Assembly: GCA_019359615.1 (NCBI GenBank)
Contig: JAHHHA010000014.1
Coordinates: forward strand, 82,152 to 146,151
Direction of reading: 5' to 3'
DNA length: 64,000 nucleotides
DNA from: Cyanosarcina radialis HA8281-LM2
GTDB lineage: Bacteria > Cyanobacteriota > Cyanobacteriia > Cyanobacteriales > CCAP-1448
The stretch's first letter is position 1, and every line of letters starts with the position of its first letter. Below are positions 10,401 through 18,111 of this stretch, piece after piece. Under the pieces are notes generated by a model. It was not told the DNA's origin. It ran no database searches and saw only the letters and a program-made list of their open reading frames with translations. The position numbers and the translations under genes are program-made.

Positions 10401-10528
10401 TTCTATGGAATTTGAATCTCGACGATCTAAGGGCGCGGGGGTGCCTGTGGTTGAAAGATTACCTTGCCACTCATCCCCAAGAGCAAGAAATCCGAGAGAT
10501 CTGTCGAGAAGTAGGAAGTTGGAAGTAG
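7463..10528 (+). CDS. STAND-like ATPase - transmembrane - WD40 repeat protein
   Basis: A 1021-residue signalling protein. Residues 8-310 form an AAA-like P-loop domain (KVGGSLDFNHPTYVVRQADR; Walker A RQTGKSS 45-51; Walker B AILIDEID 136-143). Residues 466-525 are a charged coiled coil, and 527-547 (GSIILGISLVGATLAGVFAG) form one membrane segment. From about 615 to 985 there are nine WD40 repeats with near-identical FSPDGQTIASGG...TIKLW units, followed by the usual short tail. Residues 315-371 are encoded by an intergenic-type repeat and are absent from the related protein at 61335-63584. The WD40 propeller is the likely sensor or scaffold and the ATPase the switch; ligand and output are unknown. 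Confidence 0.85.
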   Translation: MNSNYSYKVGGSLDFNHPTYVVRQADREFCEALKQGDFCYVLNSRQTGKSSLRVQTMYKLQAEGIACAEIDLTGIGSDKVTPEQWYGGIIQDLTSSFDLSVDRRRWWRDRDDLSAVHRFSLFIEQVLLAEVKEPIAILIDEIDTMLRFSFKDDFFALIRACYNRRADKPEYNRLTFALLGVATPSDLIQDKTRTPFNIGRAIELTGFQLDEVTPLAPGLEAIARQSTAVLREVLNWTGGQPFLTQKLCKLIVTNLAEIEEGREAEEVEKLVRSHLIENWASQDEPEHLKTISDRLLRSGGERTGRLLGLYQQILPSPPAPLPTLGEGSKNSLSILGEGSKNSLPIGEEESKTLVPLLPRWEKGLGDEGIPSDNSPEQIELRLSGLVVKQRVRLRVYNRIYAEVFDRLWVAKALADLRPYAEAIAAWETSNCQDESRLLRGQSLQDALSWASGKSLSDRDYQFLAGSQEVEKREMQVALETEKRTRELEKLEAQINLEAERKEKEAQQQANQILTKAAKKANQRIRIGSIILGISLVGATLAGVFAGIASHQLKEAREGTRLEQAATNILQQFHSTQLEALLPAMRASRDLKKLIKDKRSLAEYPAVSPLFTLQNILFNIREYNSLEGHQGSVKSIAFSPDGQTIASGSDDKTIKLWKRDGTLISTFSGDSYWVTSVAFSPDGQTIASGGGDKTIKLWKRDGTLISTLSGHTEAVYSVAFSPDGQTIASGGRDKTIKLWKRDGTLITTLFRDTYGVRSIAFSPDGQTIASGSRDGIKLWKRDRTLITTLSRDGGVTSVAFSPDGQTIASGGYDKTIKLWKQDGTLISTLSGHTDGVSSLGFSPDGQTIASGSVDKTIKLWKQDGTLITTLSGHSNLVTSVAFSPDGQTIASGGYDKTIKLWKRDGTLITTLSGHTDGVSSLAFSPDGQTIASGGWDNTINLWKLDGTLITTLTGLSDSVSSVAFSPDGQTLTSVGGYGTVILWNLNLDDLRARGCLWLKDYLATHPQEQEIREICREVGSWK
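8405..8572 (+). repeat. CCCTCTCCC/GGGAGAGGGG palindromic repeat captured inside a coding sequence
   Basis: This stretch consists of CTCACCCCCGGCCCCTCTCCC and GGGAGAGGGGAGTAAG-type arms with internal copies of GAATTCTCTG. It is the same family as the spacer repeat at 33848-33944. Here it is in frame and stop-free, encoding about 56 Pro/Gly/Ser-rich residues between the ATPase and the coiled coil. Confidence 0.8.
9343..10410 (+). repeat. Tandem DNA repeats encoding nine WD40 units
   Basis: Units of about 120 bp repeat with very high identity; the core TTCAGCCCGGATGGGCAAAC and the segment for DKTIKLWK recur almost unchanged. Unit 4 is shorter (SRDGIKLW lacks two residues). Such low divergence implies recent expansion or gene conversion of the array. 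Confidence 0.85.
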
Positions 10529-10601
10529 GGGAGGAGCGATCGCCCTTGGTGGTTACGGAAACAGCAATCGCCTGAACGTTGGTAGAGGAGGAGCGATCGC
10601 C

Positions 10602-10808
10602 CTATTCGCCAGAATCTCCTTTATGAATCGCAGTTGGGCGGGGAGTTTCAATTATTACCTCCGTACCATCAGCCAATACCCGAATCAACTTTCCCTTAAA
10701 TCCTCTGTATCTACCAGGTTTAGCACGACTAAAATCATACTCTTCTAACATTTCCTCGGCATCAGAATTAGGTAATTCAGTTTTGTGATTTATAGGATAT
10801 TCGTTCAT
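10602..10808 (-). CDS. BrnA-like antitoxin
   Basis: A 68-residue acidic protein (MNEYPINHKTELPNSD... GKLIRVLADGTEVIIETPR) that overlaps the end of the BrnT-like gene by 32 bases on the same strand. In the brnTA family the antitoxin follows the toxin, binds it and represses the operon. I call it from position and size. The sequence lacks a ribbon-helix-helix that I can see clearly, so it may be a non-BrnA partner of BrnT. The ATG at 10806-10808 is preferred, because the longer upstream extension runs inside the toxin gene. Confidence 0.55.
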   Translation of the reverse strand: MNEYPINHKTELPNSDAEEMLEEYDFSRAKPGRYRGFKGKLIRVLADGTEVIIETPRPTAIHKGDSGE

Positions 10809-11061
10809 TTTTAGTCGCTCTCCTACTACTGATAATCCGAATTGTACCTGCCCTTTCAGTATAAATGACGACCAGTAAGCTCCCGTTGCTAGATTCACCA
10901 ATTAGCTTAAATTTATCTTCTCGATCGCCATGAGCTTCATCGTAATCTTCCAGATAAAGAGAATCGTAAAATACAGTCGCTGCTTCTTCAAAGGAGACAC
11001 CATGTTTTCTCAAATTGCTTTCAGCTTTTCGATCGTCCCATTCAAAACGTAACTCATCCAT
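10777..11061 (-). CDS. BrnT family ribonuclease toxin
   Basis: A 94-residue RelE-fold toxin of the BrnT family. Diagnostic features are the N-terminal FEWDDRKAESNLRKHGVSFE, the central GDREDKFKLIGESSNGSLLVV and the C-terminal IISSRRATKNERISY, where the family's basic catalytic residues sit. It would cleave mRNA and slow translation when free of antitoxin. The toxin comes first and the antitoxin second with overlapping ends, as in brnTA operons. Confidence 0.88.
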   Translation of the reverse strand: MDELRFEWDDRKAESNLRKHGVSFEEAATVFYDSLYLEDYDEAHGDREDKFKLIGESSNGSLLVVIYTERAGTIRIISSRRATKNERISYKSQN

Positions 11062-11175
11062 TAGCTTTTGTGGCGAAACTCGATCTCAGAGGCGATCGCT
11101 CATCTTAATTTTAGAGAGAGGAGCGATCGCCCTTTGTTGTTACGACAAGGGCGATCTAATAAAGCTAGAACCACG

Positions 11176-11820
11176 TCAGGAAATGAGGGCTGGTTCGACG
11201 GCTTCCAATTCCCCGCGATCGAGATGCCAACAGCGATCGGCGATCGCAGCTAGTTCGCTAGCATCGTGAGAAACTACAAATAGCGTCCAATGAGTCTTGA
11301 GCCTAGCTAATAAATTGACTAATTGGCGGCGCATCGACCAATCTAATCCGGCTGTCGGTTCGTCCAATAGCAATAAATGCGGTTGGCGAATTAGCTGAAC
11401 TGCCAAAGCCAAACGTCTTTGCTGTCCGCCACTGAGAGACTGGGGCGAAGTATCGAGCGAGAGATGGTCTAGTCCTACTTCTTTCAATGCTTCCTGGACT
11501 CGACTCGCACCCAATTCGGGATGTCCCAATCGGAGTTCTTCTAAAATCGTTCCCCCACAAAAATGACGCTCTGGGAACTGAAATACTAATCCTGCCAACT
11601 GTTGCAAATGCTCTGAAGTCAATTCTTGGTCGCGCCAGAGGATCTCGCCAGCAGTTGATTCAACTAACCCAGATAGAATTTCTAATAGGGTACTTTTGCC
11701 AGAACCACTCGGCCCGATGACTAAACCTAATTGCTGCGGTGCTAGCTCTAAATTAATAGATTTCAGAATAGCAGTAGGAGCAGCAGGAGGGTGATAGGTT
11801 AATTTTTTCAGGTAAAGCAT
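11176..11820 (-). CDS. Energy-coupling-factor-type ABC transporter ATP-binding protein
   Basis: A 214-residue single ABC domain with Walker A GPSGSGKST, signature LSGGQQRRLALA, Walker B LLLLDEPTAG and the switch histidine in VVSHD. The segment VFQFPERHF matches the Q-loop region of EcfA/CbiO-type ATPases, which power uptake of vitamins or metal ions with separate T and S subunits. No permease or S subunit is adjacent, so it is an orphan ATPase whose partners lie elsewhere, and its substrate cannot be assigned. Confidence 0.85.
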   Translation of the reverse strand: MLYLKKLTYHPPAAPTAILKSINLELAPQQLGLVIGPSGSGKSTLLEILSGLVESTAGEILWRDQELTSEHLQQLAGLVFQFPERHFCGGTILEELRLGHPELGASRVQEALKEVGLDHLSLDTSPQSLSGGQQRRLALAVQLIRQPHLLLLDEPTAGLDWSMRRQLVNLLARLKTHWTLFVVSHDASELAAIADRCWHLDRGELEAVEPALIS

Positions 11821-11828
11821 TAATTAAG

Positions 11829-11892
11829 AATACAGGAGTTCAGGAGTTCAGAAGTATGCGCCGAGCGCAGGCTGCGCCAACAGAAGTTCAAA
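11829..11892. repeat. CAGGAGTTCAG tandem units plus GAAGTATGCGCCGAGCGCAG repeat
   Basis: The spacer between the ABC ATPase and the TPR gene has tandem CAGGAGTT units and the sequence AGAAGTATGCGCCGAGCGCA with a GC-rich inverted repeat. A near copy sits at 26377-26412. The remainder of 11821-12149 is AT-rich (TTAATTAATGATTAACGATCG) and may carry the divergent promoters; I see no gene. Confidence 0.6.
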
Positions 11893-12149
11893 ATAGTCTT
11901 TGCCTTTCAGAAGACAGATAATAGAAGAGATGGTAACGCTTTAATAATTGGTAATAAATAAATGTCGATCGTTAATTAATGATTAACGATCGACTATAAA
12001 GCTATTAATAATTATAAACTAGAATTCTGCGATCGACTAGATATCGACAGAATTGAGGTAACAATTCCTGTATTTTTCTGGCCAGATTTTGGAACTTTCG
12101 ATCGCCAATTGCGTCTGAGTAGGTAGTGGTGGCAATTGCTGGAGGAGAA

Positions 12150-13142
12150 ATGACGATCGAGCGGATGACTTCTAGCATTACTCAAAGAATTGGTTTTCAC
12201 CTGACAGCGATCGCGGCTGTAGTTACCGTAGGCTTGTGGATCTGGCCGACTTTAGCCGGAGATGTTTTTCGCACCAGGAATGCCAGACCGATAGGCGATC
12301 GCACTCAAGCAGCTTTTGAATCTGTCTTTAAGGAAGGCAACTATCCAGCGGCCGCCAATTATTTACGCGCAGCCGAGTCTTTAGAAGAGAACGAACCTCT
12401 GGCTTATGCCATGTTGGCATCATTTTCTTATCTCAATTCGGATTGGAAGGGTTTAAAATCTTACGCTACCAAAACCATGGCAGCGGCGAAAGAACTAAGT
12501 AAAGACGATCCGCTGCGGAGCAAACTTTATACTGGAGTCGGGCATTTTTTAGATGGCGTTTACATCTTTCAGCAAGAAGGATCGATCGCTGCCATTCCCA
12601 AACTGCAACAAGTTTTTCAATACTTAGATGAAGCCGAACAAATTGCTCCTGACGATCCAGAACTAAACTTGCTCAAAGGATATATGGATTTAATGTTGGC
12701 GGTGAATCTACCTTTTTCCGATCCAAATCAAGCGATCGATCGATTAGAAAATTATGCCGCCCCTAACTATCTGGCCGATCGAGGTATTGCTTTGGGCTAC
12801 CGCGATTTAAAGCAGCACGACAAAGCTTTAACTTATGTCAATCGCGCCCTAAAGGAAGCGCCCAACCATCCAGAACTATACTATTTAAAAGCCCAGATCG
12901 AAGTCGGATTGGGAAAACAACGAAAGGACTCATCTTTGCTGTCAGAGGCCCAGCAAAATTTTCAATTAGCATTGAATAAATCCGATCGACTACCCAAAGG
13001 ATTAGTCGCGCAAATTTTTTACGAACAATGTCAGAATAAAAATAGGTTAGAAAAAGAGAACCTAGATTGTCGATCGCTCCAAAACTCCATTAAAAAAGAG
13101 CCTGGTATGTGGGGTGCAGAAAAGTTGCCTAGCTTGGAGTAG
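12150..13142 (+). CDS. Exported tetratricopeptide repeat protein
   Basis: A 330-residue protein with an N-terminal hydrophobic segment (HLTAIAAVVTVGLWIWPTLAG), probably a signal anchor or cleaved signal, and then a helical repeat region with TPR-like units (EGNYPAAANYLRAAESLEENEPLAYAML; KQHDKALTYVNRALKEAPNHPELYYLKA). Comparable Sll0314-type TPR proteins occur widely in cyanobacteria. It probably acts as a scaffold at the membrane or in the periplasm. The ATG at 12150 is chosen because GGAGGAG lies directly before it; an earlier in-frame start at 12126 has no such site. Confidence 0.75.
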   Translation: MTIERMTSSITQRIGFHLTAIAAVVTVGLWIWPTLAGDVFRTRNARPIGDRTQAAFESVFKEGNYPAAANYLRAAESLEENEPLAYAMLASFSYLNSDWKGLKSYATKTMAAAKELSKDDPLRSKLYTGVGHFLDGVYIFQQEGSIAAIPKLQQVFQYLDEAEQIAPDDPELNLLKGYMDLMLAVNLPFSDPNQAIDRLENYAAPNYLADRGIALGYRDLKQHDKALTYVNRALKEAPNHPELYYLKAQIEVGLGKQRKDSSLLSEAQQNFQLALNKSDRLPKGLVAQIFYEQCQNKNRLEKENLDCRSLQNSIKKEPGMWGAEKLPSLE

Positions 13143-13419
13143 ACGAGATGGGGAGATGGGGAGATGGGGAGAAAAATAGATTGTAGGTTGTAGGTTGGGT
13201 TGAACGCAGTGAAACCCAACACCCCAGAAATGTTGGGTTTCTGGGGTTATTGGTGAGGCAGGGCGGGTTTGATTTAACATTAATGGTTGGTAAACAAGAG
13301 GACTGGCAAAACCAGCCCCTACGCAAACCGCCCCTACTTCTGAACTCCTGAAATCCTTTAACTCAACACTCAACACTTAACACTACACACTTTCAAAACT
13401 CCTGAACTTCTCAAAAACC
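13143..13419. repeat. Cluster of four intergenic repeat types
   Basis: The 277-base gap holds GGGAGATGGGGAGATGGGG units (13147-13172), a GTAGGTTGGGTTGAACGCAG/GTGAAACCCAAC inverted repeat (13183-13222), a GTTGGGTTTCTGGGG arm (13230-13248), and CAACACTTAACACT units (13361-13395). It shows no gene. Confidence 0.7.
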
Positions 13420-13878
13420 ATGCAAGTACAATTTCGAGAATTTAATCCTTTCGATCTGTGGATTTGGATCGAGTTCGACAGCGTTCCTTCCCATGGAGAA
13501 AAACAATATATTGAAGAAGTTTTTGATTCCTGGTTCTTTTTAGGGAAATTGGGCGGGTTTAATGCTGAAAATTGCCAAGTGCAAGAAGTAGGACTCGATC
13601 TCGGCTACATGGACTACGATCTCGACGCAGCCGACAAAAGCCTGATGGCGTTGATGCACAACACGAGCGGATTCGAGTATGAAGGGAAATGGGGACGCTG
13701 TTGGTTCGACTTAGGAACCAGCGATGCGATCGCTCTCGATATCCTGATCAATGCTCTCATGCGCTTGAGCAAAGAATTCGTTCCGATCGAGCGCTTAATT
13801 ATCGGCGGCGAAAACGAAGATTGGGCGCTCGATCCCAGCCGCCGTCAAGCCTCATTTTACGAAAACGAGCCAAATTAA
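13420..13878 (+). CDS. DUF3531 family protein
   Basis: A 152-residue protein of a family conserved in cyanobacteria and plant plastids, recognised by MQVQFREFNPFDLWIWIEF at the start and by the central GFEYEGKWGRCWFDLGTSDA. It has no signal peptide or membrane segment, so it is probably soluble. Its function is not established. It is followed by a short repeat and the helicase gene on the same strand, with no evidence that they work together. Confidence 0.8.
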   Translation: MQVQFREFNPFDLWIWIEFDSVPSHGEKQYIEEVFDSWFFLGKLGGFNAENCQVQEVGLDLGYMDYDLDAADKSLMALMHNTSGFEYEGKWGRCWFDLGTSDAIALDILINALMRLSKEFVPIERLIIGGENEDWALDPSRRQASFYENEPN

Positions 13879-13926
13879 AATGAGTTCGGAATTCCGGAGT
13901 TAGTAAGATCGAGTAACAGCAAAAAC

Positions 13927-13972
13927 TCTGCGTACCTTTGCGCTTCCCTTTGCGACCCTTTGCGTTACGCCC
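13927..13972. repeat. CTCTGCGTACCTTTGCG repeat directly before a start codon
   Basis: The motif CTCTGCG..CCTTTGCG..CCCTTTGCG runs to within a few bases of the helicase ATG. An inverted copy lies at 30881-30920 directly upstream of the PPOX-fold gene. Repeat DNA therefore forms the leader in both cases. Confidence 0.65.
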
Positions 13973-13975
13973 AAA

Positions 13976-15478
13976 ATGGCTCGTACACCCAGACTGAAAT
14001 TCGATCGCGGCACGTTAATTTTACATCCCCCACCACGAGGCAAAGCGTGGCTAGACTTTGCTACTTGGGACGATAGGGTAGAAAGATTTCGCATACCCGC
14101 GATCGATTACCGCGCCCTTTTAGAGACGCTGACAGCCGAAGGAATCGACTTTATCGACGATGCCAAAGAATTTGTCGAGTTAGAGTTAGCTTCCAGCGTA
14201 CAAATCGCACCTTATCCCCACCAAAGCGAAGCCCTGTTAGCTTGGAAGCAAGCCGAACGCCGAGGAGTAGTAGTATTGCCAACCGGGGCAGGTAAAACTT
14301 ATTTAGCCCAAATGGCGATGCAGGCTACACCCCGCAGCACGCTGATCTTAGTGCCGACTCTCGATTTAATGCACCAGTGGTATGCCAATCTAATTGCCGC
14401 CTTTCCCGATGCAGAAGTTGGTTTATTGGGAGGAGGGTCCCGCGATCGCACGCCGATCTTAGTATCCACCTACGACAGCGCTGCCATCTATGCCGAATCT
14501 CTGGGAAATCAGTATGGATTGTTAATCTGCGATGAGTGTCACCACCTGCCCACAGATTTTTATCGGGTAATTGCCGAATACTCGATCGCTCCCTACAGGT
14601 TGGGGTTGACTGCTACCCCGGATCGATCGGACGGACGGCATAGCGATCTCAATAGTTCGATCGGGCCTGTAGTTTATCAAAAAACTCCAGAAGAACTAGC
14701 TGGCAAAGCTTTAGCCCAGCATCGAGTAGTAGAAATCAAAGTCAAATTATCGGGACAAGAGCGCGATCGCTACCAGCAGTTAATCCAAGAGCGCAACACC
14801 TTTTTAAGACAAGCCAACATTTCTTTAGGAAGTATCGAAGGCTGGCAAATGTTCGTCAAAGCCAGTGCGCGATCGCCAATCGGACGCAGAGCCATGCTAG
14901 CCCACCGGGAAGCCAGGGAAATTGCTTTAATGACCGATGGTAAATTGCGAATTCTCACCGATTTGCTAGCCCAGCATTATCCCGCCTCTATCCTAATTTT
15001 CACCGCCGACAACGCCACCGTTTATCGGATTTCCCAAGAGTTATTGATTCCTGCGATTACCCATCAAACCCCAGTCAAAGAACGCCACGATATCCTGACG
15101 CGGTTTCGCAGCGGGGAGTATAAGACCCTAGCGGCCTCTCAGGTATTAAACGAGGGTGTAGACGTACCAGATGCTAAAGTGGCGATCGTCCTCTCTGGCA
15201 GTGGTTCGGAACGAGAATACATTCAGCGATTGGGGCGAGTTTTGCGTCAGAGCAAAGAGCAAAACAAACTGGCGATCCTTTACGAAGTAGTCACAGAAGA
15301 TACTAGCGAAGAACGCACTTCTCGCAGGCGGCGGGGATTAGATAAGCAAAATGCAACTACAGTAGAGACAAAAGAGCGACAACTAGAAATTGTTAAACCA
15401 ACTCCCATTTATGGGACTAATACCAATAGAAGTCAGAGGGCAGCAGAGTCACCCGACCCCTGGCAGGACGGAGATTAA
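13976..15478 (+). CDS. XPB/Rad25-like superfamily 2 DNA helicase
   Basis: A 500-residue SF2 helicase. It has an N-terminal damage-recognition-like region, then Walker A LPTGAGKTYLA near residue 101, Walker B DECHH near 183, motif III GLTATP near 209 and motif VI QRLGRVLRQ near 421. This set matches bacterial and archaeal XPB homologues, which unwind damaged or stalled DNA. In many cyanobacteria and archaea the gene is paired with a DUF790/Bax1 nuclease; here the next 530 bases contain only repeats and a remnant, so the partner is absent locally. The C-terminus is a polar tail. Confidence 0.88.
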   Translation: MARTPRLKFDRGTLILHPPPRGKAWLDFATWDDRVERFRIPAIDYRALLETLTAEGIDFIDDAKEFVELELASSVQIAPYPHQSEALLAWKQAERRGVVVLPTGAGKTYLAQMAMQATPRSTLILVPTLDLMHQWYANLIAAFPDAEVGLLGGGSRDRTPILVSTYDSAAIYAESLGNQYGLLICDECHHLPTDFYRVIAEYSIAPYRLGLTATPDRSDGRHSDLNSSIGPVVYQKTPEELAGKALAQHRVVEIKVKLSGQERDRYQQLIQERNTFLRQANISLGSIEGWQMFVKASARSPIGRRAMLAHREAREIALMTDGKLRILTDLLAQHYPASILIFTADNATVYRISQELLIPAITHQTPVKERHDILTRFRSGEYKTLAASQVLNEGVDVPDAKVAIVLSGSGSEREYIQRLGRVLRQSKEQNKLAILYEVVTEDTSEERTSRRRRGLDKQNATTVETKERQLEIVKPTPIYGTNTNRSQRAAESPDPWQDGD

Positions 15479-15643
15479 TCGATCGCAATCATATTAAAAA
15501 ACAAGGCAATAGATACCGTAGGAGAGGATTTTGCCAGGTATATTATCCGGCAACCGATCGACGAGCGATCGAACCCATCACGGGTGAATAATATTGTTAA
15601 TGTTGGGTTTCCTAGCGTCAACCCAACCTACCAAATGGCGATC

Positions 15644-15730
15644 GCACTGATGAAAACCAGACGTACAAGCAGGACAATTTTGTTGAAGCCACGCCATAAT
15701 CCGGTTTAGAGCATCAGTCAAAGGTGACAT
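15644..15730 (-). pseudogene. Remnant of an SMI1/KNR4-type gene (N-terminus only)
   Basis: An ATG at 15730 opens MSPLTDALNRIMAWLQQNCP, closely resembling the start of cyanobacterial SMI1/KNR4 (SUKH) proteins as I remember them. After about 25 residues similarity ends; the frame runs into an AGGTTGGGTT repeat and stops. It looks like a gene start cut off by repeat DNA. The call rests on one short motif. Confidence 0.3.
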
Positions 15731-15921
15731 ATCGCCCCATAGATAGCTTGACGACGACTTGAGTATAGATCGGGTTTGCTATTGCTAGGTTTATAGAGTG
15801 AAGAAAGCAGCGTAAAGGTAGGGTGCGTTAGACGGCGATAAACTTTGCTATGACTTAAATTTGTCAATCCGTGGTAACGCACCAGTTTAACCTTGACACG
15901 CCACGATATTTAGATAGATAG

Positions 15922-15978
15922 CCGTAGGTTGGGTTGTAGGCGCAGCCTTCCCGCAGGGTACGGAGTGAAACCCAACAG
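15922..15978. repeat. GTAGGTTGGGTT...GTGAAACCCAAC inverted repeat
   Basis: This palindromic repeat has arms GGTTGGGTT and AACCCAAC around a variable loop (here TGTAGGCGCAGCC...). Other copies are at 13183-13222 and 51370-51405, with half copies at 13230 and 15602-15633. The 15479-16007 gap otherwise holds only the SMI1 remnant and no intact gene. Confidence 0.7.
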
Positions 15979-16007
15979 CCCAATCCTACATTCTCTCGCC
16001 CTCTCTC

Positions 16008-17723
16008 TTAATTGACTAAATTTAACGGTTGACGCACCCGATGGCCGTTGCCTAAAGTTGATGGCTCTACTGGCTTGGTAAAAAATGCGCTGTGAGGAAT
16101 AACCCGCAGAACTTCTTCAACCGTAGTCAAGCCTTGAGTTACCTTTTCAAGGGCGGCTTCTCGGAAAGAAGAAAAGTTGCGATCGTTCAAATGTCGGTGC
16201 AATTGCACCGTAGTTCCTTCGTGGATAACATCTCGCAGATTGCGATCGATATCTAGCAACTCGACGATCGCTTCCCGTCCCAAGTAACCAGAATTAAAGC
16301 AATTAGCGCAACCTTTGCCCTTGCGCCATTGAGAAGTTTGAGCTTGACTTCTTTCTATCCCTAATGCTTTCAAATCTTCATCCGTGGGGGTGTAGGGTTC
16401 GGCACAGTGAGGGCACACTACCCGCACTAAACGTTGAGCCACAATGCCCAACAGCGCATCGCTAATCAATCCGGGGTCGGGACCGATATCCTTCAACCGG
16501 GGAATGGCTCCGAGCGCATCGTTAGTGTGCAGAGTCGTCAACACTAAGTGTCCGGTCAAAGCCGCTCTCACAGCAGTTTCAGCCGTTTCGTGGTCGCGGA
16601 TTTCTCCCACCATGATAATGTCTGGATCTTGTCGCAAAATCGCCCGCAAACCTGCTGCAAAAGTCATTCCCGCCGCTTCGTGTACCTGTGTTTGAGTCAT
16701 TTTAGGTAGAACGTACTCCACCGGATCTTCTACCGTCACCACGTTGACATCTTCATCGGCGATCGTGAGCAAGCTGGTATACAGGGTACTAGTTTTCCCC
16801 GAACCCGTCGGTCCGGTGAGGACGATCATGCCTTGAGGTTGTTGCAGCCATTTTTGGTAGATCGGCAGGGTTTTGGCAGTAAAACCGATTTTGTCGATTT
16901 CGGCAAAGCGATTCTCTTTTGGCAATAAGCGGATAACGGCTTTTTCCCCGTTGACGCAAGGTAGGGTACTGACGCGAGTATCCATCTTTTTCAGTACCGC
17001 TAACTCTTTAGCGTCGAATTCTCTCTCGTCGATCCGGCCGTCTTGAGGGCAGCGGCTCTCGGCGATGTCCATGTGACACATAACTTTGAGGGCCACGATC
17101 GTCTTGCGGCTGAGTTCTTGGGGTAGGGTGGTAACGTGCCGCAGCACTCCATCGATCCGATAGCGAACCTTTAAACCTTTGAGGGTGGGTTCCATGTGGA
17201 TATCGCTAGCGCGATGGCGTAAGGCTCCGACGAGGATGGTTTTGATCCGGGCAATTTGGTCTTTGGCTTGCAGCAACCCGGCTTCGGTCGATTCGGAAAT
17301 GTCTTCGGCTTCCAGTTCGCCAGTGAGGGGATTGACGATCAGATCGGCGCTGCTGGTTTCAGCATCGGTGTTTTGGGTGTAGTACCAAATCCGGTAGCTT
17401 TTAGGGGAAATAGGGACGAGTTTAATTTGGTTGTTAATCCGCTGAGAGATCGTAGCGATCGTTTCTTTCGACAGTTCGACCGGACTCCCCAGGTAATAAC
17501 ATCCCTGCCATAACAGTAAAGGAATGACGCGGGGCACGTCGTTTTTGTTGGCAAACAGCCGGATAAATCTGTCGCTCACTTCGCGATCGAGCAACGACTG
17601 GTTTACTATTCCCTGTTCGTCTACCAGCAGTTGCAGCGCCTCAGCGCAGCTAATTTCTTGGTTCTTCAGTTTGGCCCAAGCCGAGCGGGGGCGATCGAGG
17701 TGTGAGTGCGAAGGGGCTTGCAT
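16008..17723 (-). CDS. GspE/PulE/PilB family secretion or pilus ATPase
   Basis: A 571-residue hexameric ATPase that powers type IV pilus extension or type II secretion. It has an N-terminal GspE_N-like domain, Walker A GPTGSGKT, the Asp box, Walker B region VGEIRDHETAETA, the His box and the zinc-binding pair CPHC...CANC. It is shorter than the main cyanobacterial PilB1 and is not next to pilT/pilC, so it is probably a PilB2-like paralogue whose role may differ from motility. The start follows a long untranslated spacer shared with ispF in the opposite direction. Confidence 0.9.
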   Translation of the reverse strand: MQAPSHSHLDRPRSAWAKLKNQEISCAEALQLLVDEQGIVNQSLLDREVSDRFIRLFANKNDVPRVIPLLLWQGCYYLGSPVELSKETIATISQRINNQIKLVPISPKSYRIWYYTQNTDAETSSADLIVNPLTGELEAEDISESTEAGLLQAKDQIARIKTILVGALRHRASDIHMEPTLKGLKVRYRIDGVLRHVTTLPQELSRKTIVALKVMCHMDIAESRCPQDGRIDEREFDAKELAVLKKMDTRVSTLPCVNGEKAVIRLLPKENRFAEIDKIGFTAKTLPIYQKWLQQPQGMIVLTGPTGSGKTSTLYTSLLTIADEDVNVVTVEDPVEYVLPKMTQTQVHEAAGMTFAAGLRAILRQDPDIIMVGEIRDHETAETAVRAALTGHLVLTTLHTNDALGAIPRLKDIGPDPGLISDALLGIVAQRLVRVVCPHCAEPYTPTDEDLKALGIERSQAQTSQWRKGKGCANCFNSGYLGREAIVELLDIDRNLRDVIHEGTTVQLHRHLNDRNFSSFREAALEKVTQGLTTVEEVLRVIPHSAFFTKPVEPSTLGNGHRVRQPLNLVN

Positions 17724-18111
17724 GATTTTTATAACTCCAAGTGATGATGCAGAAATGAGACTATCTAATGTAGGTATAAAATCGAGCTAGTTATGCACTA
17801 ACTCTGTCTGATAGAGACGAACAGAGATCCCAAACTTTAAGATTCAAGGCGATCGAGGTCTTTTCCGGATTTCCCCCTCAAAACTTGAATACCTTAACAC
17901 AAATATCTTTTTTGCCTCTATTTTAAAAAACTCAACTTGGCGATCGGGGATCGCTGTTTATAGTTATTAGAGAACTACTAAGGAGAACGATTCATCGGTT
18001 TTGCGGCTTTCGTTAGAATTAGTCGTGGATGTAGCATATTGATTGAGAGAGAAATTCACCTTAAATTTTTGATAAATTTAGTTAAATCCTCTGAGATTTT
18101 CACTTTTTTCA

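Noticed and set aside
10808..10901. Upstream extension of the BrnA-like antitoxin
   Set aside because: It lies inside the toxin gene in another frame; the ATG at 10806-10808 gives the usual length and overlap.
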